A stretch of 13,960 nt of DNA from NCBI GenBank assembly GCA_016195395.1, contig JACPZR010000007.1:1-13960 (forward strand), given 5' to 3'. Source of the DNA: Spirochaetia bacterium. GTDB taxonomy: Bacteria; Spirochaetota; Leptospirae; Leptospirales; Leptonemataceae. This document shows positions 8,386 to 13,960 of the stretch, piece after piece; the first letter of the stretch is position 1; each line of letters starts with the position of its first letter. The translations under genes and the position numbers were made by a program. The notes below the pieces were generated by a model. The model saw nothing but the letters and a program-made list of their open reading frames with translations, did not search any database and had not been told where the DNA came from.

Positions 8386-9690
8386 TCAGTAGCGGTAGTG
8401 TTCCGGCTTGTACGGACCAGCCTGATCCACGCCGATGTACTCTGCCTGATCTTTCGTGAGCTTGGTGAGTTTCACGCCGATTTTTTCAAGGTGAAACGCA
8501 GCCACTTTCTCATCAAGGTGCTTGGGCAGTCGGTATACACCGATCTCATACTTGTTGGTCCAGAGTTCAATCTGAGCCAGCACCTGATTGGAGAAGCTGT
8601 TGGACATCACGAAGCTCGGGTGTCCGCTCGCGCATCCCAGGTTTACAAGACGGCCTTCCGCAAGAAGGAGGAGGCTCCGACCGTTGGAGAAAGTGTACTT
8701 GTCAACCTGCGGCTTGATGTTCGTCTTCACAATTCCCGGCTCTGCGTTTAGCGCTGATACCTGAATCTCCACGTCGAAGTGTCCGATGTTGCAGACAATC
8801 GCGCCGCTCTTCATCTTGCGCATGTGGTCGATCGTGATGATGTCTTTGTTTCCGGTCGTGGTTACAAAGATATCGGCCTTGTCCGCCCATTCGTCCATCA
8901 GGTCCACCTGATAGCCTTCCATGGCTGCCTGAAGCGCACAGATGGGATCGATTTCCGTGATGATCACGCGGCAGCCGAAATTCTTCAGGCTCTGCGCAGA
9001 TCCTTTACCAACGTCCCCGTATCCGGCAACGACGGCTACTTTGCCGGCAACCATGACTTCCGTTGCGCGCTTGATTCCGTCCACGAGCGACTCGCGGCAG
9101 CCGTAAAGGTTGTCGAACTTGCTCTTGGTAACAGAGTCATTGACGTTGATCGCCGGAATCTTGAGTTTCCCTTCTTTCAGGCTCTTCATCAGGTGGTGAA
9201 CGCCTGTGGTGGTTTCCTCGGATACGCCCTTGATACCCGGAAGGAGTTCCGGATGTTTTTCATGGACCCAGTGGGTCAGGTCATGGCCGTCGTCCAAGAG
9301 CATGTTGGGACCGCCGGCAAACTTCAGGGTCTCCTCAATGCACCACCAGTACTCTTCTTCCGTTTCACCTTTCCAGGCAAACACAGGAATCCCGGCAGCG
9401 GCGATTGCTGCGGCCGCATGATCCTGCGTGCTGAAAATGTTGCAGCTGGACCAGCGGATTTCCGCGCCAAGCTCAATCAACGTTTCGATCAAAACCGCAG
9501 TCTCGATCGTCATGTGGAGTGATCCCGCGATGCGGGCACCCTTCAGGGGCTTTTTGGGACCGTATTCGCTACGGATCGCCATCAGGCCCGGCATTTCTCT
9601 TTCGGCGAGTTTGATCTCTTCCCTTCCCCAGCGGGCAAGAGAGATGTCTTTCACCTTGTAATCATCCTTCGTCAACGTGGCAGTCGCCAT
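8386..9690 (-). CDS. ahcY: Adenosylhomocysteinase (S-adenosyl-L-homocysteine hydrolase)
   Basis: Cytoplasmic NAD-dependent enzyme that reversibly splits S-adenosylhomocysteine into adenosine and homocysteine, removing the product that inhibits methyltransferases and supplying homocysteine to MetH. From the ATG at 9690 the protein is 434 residues, the usual length. Motifs seen: D-D-G-H-D at 133-137; [11 protein letters not shown] at 184-194, containing the catalytic Lys189 and Asp193 equivalents; the NAD-binding G-Y-G-D-V-G-K-G at 223-230; and the C-terminal tail H-Y-R-Y. An upstream in-frame start at 9759 would add 23 residues not seen in the family and overlap sahR, whereas AAAGGAG lies 8 nt before the ATG at 9690, so that start is chosen. 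It follows sahR after 38 nt and is presumably co-transcribed with it. Confidence 0.98.
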   Translation of the reverse strand: MATATLTKDDYKVKDISLARWGREEIKLAEREMPGLMAIRSEYGPKKPLKGARIAGSLHMTIETAVLIETLIELGAEIRWSSCNIFSTQDHAAAAIAAAGIPVFAWKGETEEEYWWCIEETLKFAGGPNMLLDDGHDLTHWVHEKHPELLPGIKGVSEETTTGVHHLMKSLKEGKLKIPAINVNDSVTKSKFDNLYGCRESLVDGIKRATEVMVAGKVAVVAGYGDVGKGSAQSLKNFGCRVIITEIDPICALQAAMEGYQVDLMDEWADKADIFVTTTGNKDIITIDHMRKMKSGAIVCNIGHFDVEIQVSALNAEPGIVKTNIKPQVDKYTFSNGRSLLLLAEGRLVNLGCASGHPSFVMSNSFSNQVLAQIELWTNKYEIGVYRLPKHLDEKVAAFHLEKIGVKLTKLTKDQAEYIGVDQAGPYKPEHYRY

Positions 9691-9698
9691 ATTTTTTT

Positions 9699-9705
9699 CT
9701 CCTTT
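9699..9705 (-). promoter_or_regulatory. Ribosome binding site that fixes the ahcY start
   Basis: AAAGGAG on the minus strand ends 8 nt before ATG 9688-9690. It is one of the two best Shine-Dalgarno sequences in the window and argues for the 434-residue protein over the longer in-frame reading. Confidence 0.8.
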
Positions 9706-9728
9706 TCCTTTCGATCTCCGCGGCGGAA

Positions 9729-10682
9729 CTACGTCCTCACCGCTTTCAAAAACAAACATTCCAGCCGGCCTTCGCCACGGCCTCTGTCCTCATCCTCGAC
9801 TCTGAACCCTGCCGCCTCCAAATCCGCGACAAGCCTCGCGGGATCAAAGCCAAGCCAGAAGTCGGCCAGCCTCGAGCGCATGATTTCTTCTTCATGCGTG
9901 GCAAGATCAGCAAGAATGAGAACGCCCCCGGGGCGGATAACGCGGGCGGCTTCCTGGAGCGCTGCGCGCGGGTCCGGCATATGATGGAGGACCATGGAAC
10001 AAATCAGGGTGTCGGCTTCGCCGTCCGACAGAGGCAGGTGCTCTACGGCGCCAATGCGCACGTCCGCCGCCGGACAACGCTCCTGCGCGCGCTCGAGCAT
10101 CGTAGAACTGCGGTCTACGCAGAGCAGTCGCTCGGTTTTCTCCGCGAGGATTACCGCCAGTTCCCCCGTTCCACAACCAACGTCAACGGTGAGGCCTGGT
10201 GGGTCCGGCAGAAGCGACACAATCTTTCTTCTATAATAGGGAGCATCAACGAAGTCTTTCTGGAGTTCTTCCTGATCCGCGCCCTCCGTTTCGAAATACT
10301 GACGGCTCTTGATTGTGCGCGCGTCGATCATGCGAATCAGGCGCTTCTGATCGGAGAGGATCTCTGACGGGAGGGCCACCTCACGTGACTCTGCGGGATT
10401 GGCCAGCGTCGACATGATCCCGCTGAGAAATTCGGATTCGCGCGCTCTGGAGGTCAGGCGGTAATAGACACGGGTTCCCTCGCGGTCGCCTTCCAAGATG
10501 CGCGCATCGGACAGGATGCGCAGGTGACGTGAAACGCGGCTCTGGCCCATACCCAGGACTTCTATCAGCTCGTTTACGTGCAGGGGCTCCCGGCCGAGTA
10601 CTGCCACAATGCGCAGGCGCGACTCGTCGGCGATGGCCTTGAGGACGTGAACCGCCTCCACTTGAGGAATGACTGCGAGCAC
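9729..10682 (-). CDS. sahR: SahR-type ArsR regulator fused to SAM-methyltransferase domain
   Basis: A two-domain transcription factor. Residues about 8-85 are an ArsR-type winged helix (I-A-D-E-S-R-L-R-I; recognition helix near Q-S-R-V-S-R-H-L, 47-54; wing E-G-T-R-V-Y-Y). The Cys motif that binds metals in ArsR/SmtB sensors (ELCVCDL-like) is absent: E-L-I-E-V-L-G stands there, so it is not a classical metalloregulator. Residues about 140-317 are a class-I methyltransferase fold with motif [10 protein letters not shown] (166-174) and [10 protein letters not shown] (251-260). This architecture next to ahcY matches the known SahR family, represented in Desulfovibrio, which controls the SAM/SAH cycle. 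The inferred role is a repressor that senses SAH or SAM. The annotated start is a GTG at 10682; a GTG at 10661 (codon 8) is also possible. Neither has a Shine-Dalgarno, and the predicted transcription start lies almost on the first one. Confidence 0.92.
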   Translation of the reverse strand: MLAVIPQVEAVHVLKAIADESRLRIVAVLGREPLHVNELIEVLGMGQSRVSRHLRILSDARILEGDREGTRVYYRLTSRARESEFLSGIMSTLANPAESREVALPSEILSDQKRLIRMIDARTIKSRQYFETEGADQEELQKDFVDAPYYRRKIVSLLPDPPGLTVDVGCGTGELAVILAEKTERLLCVDRSSTMLERAQERCPAADVRIGAVEHLPLSDGEADTLICSMVLHHMPDPRAALQEAARVIRPGGVLILADLATHEEEIMRSRLADFWLGFDPARLVADLEAAGFRVEDEDRGRGEGRLECLFLKAVRT

Positions 10683-10688
10683 ATGGCC

Positions 10689-10717
10689 AATATATCAGGA
10701 TATCTTGATATTGTCAA
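10689..10717 (-). promoter_or_regulatory. sahR-ahcY-metH promoter
   Basis: On the minus strand a perfect TTGACA -35 (10712-10717) is followed after exactly 17 nt by TATATT (10689-10694, 5 of 6). This is the best sigma-70-type promoter in the window and lies directly upstream of sahR. The expected start site is about 10680-10683, at or within a base or two of the sahR start codon, so the message may be leaderless or translation may begin at the GTG of codon 8. Confidence 0.85.
10692..10711 (-). promoter_or_regulatory. Inverted-repeat operator, probable SahR binding site
   Basis: A 20-bp inverted repeat with ATATCA and TGATAT outer arms and a GATATC core. The two 10-nt half-sites match at 9 of 10 positions (ATATCAAGAT against ATATCAGGAT). 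It fills the spacer between the -35 and -10 elements and overlaps the -10 by three bases, so a bound dimer would block RNA polymerase. Its position before the gene for an ArsR-family protein suggests autoregulation and control of ahcY and metH. The assignment to SahR is inferred from position and symmetry. Confidence 0.75.
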
Positions 10718-10772
10718 GAAAAGAATGAGGCGCCAGTCCCCCTTATTGGGTGGGTGGTATTGGCGGAGGGAA

Positions 10773-10786
10773 GGAAGCTGGCTTCC
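10773..10786. repeat. Perfect short palindrome GGAAGC-N2-GCTTCC
   Basis: A 14-nt inverted repeat (stem of 5-6 bp) in the leader between the two promoter candidates upstream of sahR. It is not followed by a U-tract on either strand. It could be a structural element of a longer sahR leader, a protein site, or chance. Confidence 0.35.
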
Positions 10787-10813
10787 GAAGGGGGCCGGCG
10801 GGGCGATTTGCGG

Positions 10814-10842
10814 CATATACACCGGATAAAGCCGTGCGTCAA
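10814..10842 (-). promoter_or_regulatory. Second candidate promoter upstream of sahR
   Basis: On the minus strand TTGACG (10837-10842, 5 of 6) lies 17 nt upstream of TATATG (10814-10819, 4 of 6). It would give a transcript starting near 10807 with a leader of about 125 nt that passes through the SahR operator. If used, it would also be blocked by a repressor bound downstream. Confidence 0.35.
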
Positions 10843-10932
10843 GGGTACAAAATGTCCCAGGGGTGCGTAGAATAGAATGGGGAGTCCTCACCCGTCGAAC
10901 CGCCGCGGAACGAGCGGACAGCGCATACGAAA

Positions 10933-12681
10933 CTACGCGAGGCGGATCGCCATCATGGTTGCGTCATCGGAAGGCTCTTCACCCTCCTGAAACGCCACCA
11001 CAGCCTCAAATGTCCGGTCGATCAAGACCTTGGGGTCATCATCCGCATGCGCCCGAACCAATTCCAGCAGTCGCTCTTCGCCAAACTCTTCGTAGCGGGG
11101 ATTGTTGGCTTCGGTAATCCCGTCGGTATATAATAGAAGAAGATCGCCCGGCGCGTAATCCACTATCTTTTCCAGATACTCGCACTCAGGGAAGGCGCCC
11201 AAAGGAAACCCCTTGGCAGACAAGGATTCCATGGTGCCCGTCGCCTTGCGGTAGAGGATCTGGTGATTGTGCCCCGCGGAGGCCATGCGGAAGCGACGCA
11301 GGTCACGTTCCAGCTGGATGAGCATTACGGTCACAAAAATCCCCATCTTGGACTTCTTGTACAGCTCGCGGTTGGAGGCGGTGAGCGTGGTCACGGGATC
11401 CAAATTCCGCGGAATCAAACCGGACAGAAGCGTCTTGGAGAACTCCATAAAGAGCGCGGCCGGCACTCCCTTGCCCGCAACATCCGCCATCAGAAACGAC
11501 AGGCGGTCATCGGAATGGTAAATCAGATCGTAGAAATCTCCGCCAACGTCGCGGCACGCCTCGTAGCGCGCCCCAATGGCAAGTCCGGCAATCCGAGAAG
11601 GCACTTCCGGCAGCGAGTTCATCTGGATCATCGCTGCGGTTTCCATGTCGCGACGGTACATCTGAATCTGCGCTTCCCGCTCACGGGACAGCATTCTTGT
11701 AATGGCGTCGGACAGCTGTGCTGCGATTGTGGAAAGGACCCGGAGCTCAAAGGAATCGAAAGCTTCTTTGTTCTTCTTGTCCGCCGCGTTCAGAATTCCC
11801 ACTACAGCGCCGTCTCTGACAATCGGGACAGAAATGAATGACTTTGTTGAGTACGACGTTGCGCGGCCCGGCAGAACCTTCAAATCCTGTTCAACGTCAC
11901 GCACAAGCAGCGGATCGCCGGTCCGGAGCACGATGCCGCAGATTCCCGCCTCCGGATCAATGCGCGCGTCGCCGTCTTCCACGCTGAATCCGCGGGTCTT
12001 CGCGATCCGGAGCCCCTGGTCAGCTGTGTCCCGAAAGAGCACAGAGAGACGCTCCACTTTCAAAACATTTTCGATGGCGGTGAGAATGTCGTCCAAGACC
12101 TGATCGATGTTGTCGTGGACGCGGATATTCTGCGAAATTTCGTAGATGCAGTTGAGTTCTTCCATCCGGTCGCGGGCATTCTCATAAAGGCGACGGTTGT
12201 GAATGGCAAGGGCCGCCATGTTCGACAGGTACGACAAGAGCTTCGTGTCCCTGTGCGCAAAGTTCCGGTTGTCGAGCGAGTTTACCACCTCGAGCACGCC
12301 GATCATCGTATCGCGTGCAAGCATGGGCACGGCCAGGATGTTCCGCGTCTTGAAATTGATGGCTTCGTCAAAAGATCGGAGGACGCGCGCATCGGTTGCC
12401 GCATCGTTTACGATGATCGGCTGACGCGTCTCGGCGCACTGCCCCGCGATCCCGGAGCCCATCGCCACAGTGCGTTTTGCAAGAAGACTGCCTCCCGGTC
12501 CGCGCGCTATGTCAAAGATCAACTGATTCGACGCGCTGTCGTAGAGAAGAAGAGAGGCGCCCTCAGTATCCAGAAGATTCCGCGCCGCATCCATGATCAC
12601 GGTCAACAGACCGTGCAGATCCTGCTCGGAATTGATCCGGGTAGTGATATCGTTGATGAGGCTGAGATTGAGCTCCCGCAC
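10933..12681 (-). CDS. GAF-GAF-PP2C serine phosphatase (RsbU/SpoIIE type)
   Basis: A cytoplasmic signalling phosphatase of 582 residues. Two GAF sensor domains (about 17-165 and 185-335), joined by a helical segment, precede a helical linker and a PP2C_SIG/SpoIIE catalytic domain (about 355-582). Metal-binding and catalytic signatures are intact: D-V-G-G-D-F-Y-D (378-385), D-V-A-G-K-G (400-405), S-A-G-H-N (468-472), Y-T-D-G (518-521) and D-D-A-T (572-575). Family members dephosphorylate STAS-domain anti-sigma antagonists in partner-switching pathways, but no STAS or anti-sigma kinase gene is in this window. The GAF ligand cannot be read from sequence. The GTG start lies 1 nt after the metF stop, with GGAAGG just upstream inside metF, so the two genes are tightly coupled. 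Why it sits in a methionine-cycle cluster is unclear. Confidence 0.95.
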   Translation of the reverse strand: MRELNLSLINDITTRINSEQDLHGLLTVIMDAARNLLDTEGASLLLYDSASNQLIFDIARGPGGSLLAKRTVAMGSGIAGQCAETRQPIIVNDAATDARVLRSFDEAINFKTRNILAVPMLARDTMIGVLEVVNSLDNRNFAHRDTKLLSYLSNMAALAIHNRRLYENARDRMEELNCIYEISQNIRVHDNIDQVLDDILTAIENVLKVERLSVLFRDTADQGLRIAKTRGFSVEDGDARIDPEAGICGIVLRTGDPLLVRDVEQDLKVLPGRATSYSTKSFISVPIVRDGAVVGILNAADKKNKEAFDSFELRVLSTIAAQLSDAITRMLSREREAQIQMYRRDMETAAMIQMNSLPEVPSRIAGLAIGARYEACRDVGGDFYDLIYHSDDRLSFLMADVAGKGVPAALFMEFSKTLLSGLIPRNLDPVTTLTASNRELYKKSKMGIFVTVMLIQLERDLRRFRMASAGHNHQILYRKATGTMESLSAKGFPLGAFPECEYLEKIVDYAPGDLLLLYTDGITEANNPRYEEFGEERLLELVRAHADDDPKVLIDRTFEAVVAFQEGEEPSDDATMMAIRLA

Positions 12682-12682
12682 G

Positions 12683-13585
12683 TCACCTTCCGCCCGGCAC
12701 GCCCGTGGCGCGCACCGCTTTCAAAATTTCCTTGGTGGCGTGGCTTTGATTGAGAGTGTAGAAGTGGAGCCCGGGCGCGCCCTTCTCCAGGAGCTCGATG
12801 CACTGCCGCGCTGAATGCTCGATGCTCGCGCGCAACAGGTCTTCAGGATTTTTCGCCGCGTTCAAGTCTTCTACAAGCGCAGGGGGGATGGCGCATCCCG
12901 CCATCTGTGTGAAACGCTCAATCTGCTTCAGCTGCGTGATCGGCATAATGCCGGGCACTATGGGAACGTTAATCCCCACGCGCCGACACTGCTCCACAAA
13001 CTTGAAGTATACCTTATTATCGAAAAAGAGCTGCGTAACCAGGAATTCCGCACCCGCATCCACTTTGCGTTTCAAGTTCGCAATGTCCGCATCAGCGGAA
13101 GCGGCTTCAGGATGAACCTCGGGGTAACAGCCTCCCCCCAGGGAGAAGTCGTATTTTGTGGACTTAATGAAAGCGATCAGCTCGTTTGCATAACGCAGGC
13201 CGTCAGGGGCCGGGACAAACTCGGCGGTGCCTTTGGGCGGATCCCCGCGCAGGGCCATGATGTTTCTAATGCCAGCGTCATACAGATCTTTCAAGGAGGC
13301 CGTGATGTCTGCACGGGATGCCCCCACGCAGGTAAAGTGCGCCATCGCGCAGATCCCGTAGCGCTCCTGGATCGTGGACACCCACTCGAGCGTCTTGGCC
13401 CGTGTGGATCCTCCCGCTCCGTAGGTCACAGAAACGTAGTCGGGGGCCACTTCGCGCAGGTCCCCGATCGTCTTGTAGAGAACCGCCTCCCCCTCAGGAT
13501 TCTTTGGAGGAAAGAACTCAAACGAGAATAGGGCCCTCTTGCCCGCAGCGTCGCTGAGCACTTGTGAAATTTTACCTGCCTGCAC
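12683..13585 (-). CDS. metF: 5,10-methylenetetrahydrofolate reductase
   Basis: FAD enzyme that reduces 5,10-methylene-THF to 5-methyl-THF, the methyl donor for MetH. The 300 residues are typical of the bacterial single-domain TIM-barrel enzyme. Visible signatures: F-S-F-E-F-F-P-P-K (20-28, with the catalytic Glu23), V-T-Y-G-A-G-G-S (53-60), the L-R-G-D motif ending at Asp115, C-Y-P-E-V-H-P-E (153-160), T-Q-L-F-F-D (184-189), P-G-I-M-P-I (211-216) and H-F-Y-T-L-N (274-279). The start is a GTG 2 nt after the stop of the preceding gene with only a weak GGGG upstream; no better start lies before F-S-F-E-F-F-P-P. The phosphatase gene follows after 1 nt. Together with ahcY and metH it forms the homocysteine-to-methionine half of the methyl cycle. 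Confidence 0.98.
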   Translation of the reverse strand: MQAGKISQVLSDAAGKRALFSFEFFPPKNPEGEAVLYKTIGDLREVAPDYVSVTYGAGGSTRAKTLEWVSTIQERYGICAMAHFTCVGASRADITASLKDLYDAGIRNIMALRGDPPKGTAEFVPAPDGLRYANELIAFIKSTKYDFSLGGGCYPEVHPEAASADADIANLKRKVDAGAEFLVTQLFFDNKVYFKFVEQCRRVGINVPIVPGIMPITQLKQIERFTQMAGCAIPPALVEDLNAAKNPEDLLRASIEHSARQCIELLEKGAPGLHFYTLNQSHATKEILKAVRATGVPGGR

Positions 13586-13587
13586 GT

Positions 13588-13960
13588 TTACCCCGGCAAA
13601 AGGACAGCGTTGACCATCCCTTCTCCCTTTCTTAATTCTCCCAGACTTCTCGCAAAGATAATACCTGGCTTGTAATTCTGTCCCGTATATTTCTCCGCGG
13701 CGCCGTTGGCTGATGAAACCAAGAGATCCCCCGGTTCCACCCCATTCTTGTCGGCGCGGACCCGCACGGAAACAACGCCCGAAAGCGCCACAAGTTCCGT
13801 CCCCTTGGGTTTAGGAGCCAGTCCCTCCGCCTGGGGATCATCCGGCAGAAATTCATCCGGCGCGGACAGAACAAGCGCGGCCTTTTCCACTACCACGCCG
13901 ATCACGCCGGCCCCATATTCACGGGACCGTGTCAGAATCCCCTGTTTCTTCGAGGTGACC
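13588..13960 (-). CDS. C-terminal part of a secreted or tail-fibre-like protein, truncated by window edge
   Basis: The frame is open from the right edge of the window to a TAA at 13588-13590, giving 123 visible residues of an incomplete gene; a GTG at 13905 is internal and unlikely to be the start. The pattern (I-G-V-V-V-E...L-V-A-L-S-G-V-V-S-V-R-V...V-E-P-G-D-L-L-V-S-S...G-I-I-F-A-R-S-L...V-L-L) is a small beta-rich domain. It resembles one I associate with the C-termini of long repeat, tail-fibre-like or surface proteins (X-x-G-D-L-L-V-S-S followed by an I-G-x-A-L-E-like segment). This is a resemblance from memory, not a family match. metF begins 2 nt after its stop, so the two are probably co-transcribed despite no obvious functional link. 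Confidence 0.6.
   Translation of the reverse strand, partial: VTSKKQGILTRSREYGAGVIGVVVEKAALVLSAPDEFLPDDPQAEGLAPKPKGTELVALSGVVSVRVRADKNGVEPGDLLVSSANGAAEKYTGQNYKPGIIFARSLGELRKGEGMVNAVLLPG

Larger units (their letters stand above)
10683..10932. other. Regulatory gap between phosphatase gene and sahR
   Basis: This 250-nt stretch has no supportable gene. It contains the sahR promoter with its operator (10689-10717), a weaker second promoter candidate (10814-10842) and a perfect short hairpin (10773-10786). No stem followed by a U-tract is seen after the phosphatase stop at 10933, so transcription from metF could continue into sahR at some level. Confidence 0.7.

Noticed and set aside
9691..9759. 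23-residue N-terminal extension of AhcY from an in-frame start at 9759
   Set aside because: It would overlap sahR, is absent from the family, and a good Shine-Dalgarno (9699-9705) points to the ATG at 9690.
9729..10682. Arsenic or zinc-responsive ArsR metalloregulator
   Set aside because: The recognition-helix Cys pair is missing, and the fused methyltransferase fold and ahcY context fit SahR instead.
10574..10891. 105-codon minus-strand frame spanning the sahR promoter
   Set aside because: Out of frame with sahR, runs across the promoter and operator, and its translation lacks any family resemblance.

Overview
The window is a compact, all-bacterial stretch of moderately high GC content. 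Almost every gene lies on the minus strand, so transcription runs from the right edge to the left. No rRNA, tRNA, CRISPR array, insertion sequence or phage module is visible. The genes do not identify a taxon. Full-length MetH and MetF, an adenosylhomocysteinase-based methyl cycle, and an ArsR-methyltransferase regulator of the SahR type point to a free-living bacterium, probably from an uncultured or Deltaproteobacteria-like lineage. That placement is a guess.

Layout in transcription order. At the right edge is the 3' part of a gene ending in a domain like those at the C-termini of secreted or tail-fibre-like proteins. It is followed after 2 nt by metF (5,10-methylenetetrahydrofolate reductase), then after 1 nt by a GAF-GAF-PP2C (RsbU/SpoIIE-type) phosphatase. 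A 250-nt non-coding gap follows. It holds a near-consensus minus-strand promoter whose -35/-10 spacer is occupied by a 20-bp inverted repeat. Downstream come sahR (ArsR DNA-binding domain fused to a SAM-methyltransferase fold), ahcY and metH. Two unrecognised genes are attached to metH by 4-nt ATGA/GTGA overlaps: a secreted, very low-complexity Ser/Asp/Lys/Gly-rich protein and a 74-residue basic protein. After a 198-nt gap with inverted repeats and a possible promoter comes a third cluster: a coiled-coil/TPR protein, dtd (D-aminoacyl-tRNA deacylase) and a sodium:solute symporter, again joined by 4-nt overlaps. At the left edge a plus-strand gene of unknown function converges on the symporter and overlaps its 3' end by 32 nt.

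How the genes work together. MetF makes 5-methyl-THF, MetH uses it to remethylate homocysteine to methionine, and AhcY hydrolyses the S-adenosylhomocysteine (SAH) made by methyltransferases back to homocysteine and adenosine. SahR, whose C-terminal domain has the SAM/SAH-binding fold, is the likely sensor. The inverted repeat in its own promoter is the likely operator, giving SAH-responsive control of sahR-ahcY-metH. The most noteworthy points are this regulator/operator arrangement with an apparently leaderless start, the phosphatase wedged between metF and sahR, and the two unknown genes translationally coupled to metH.
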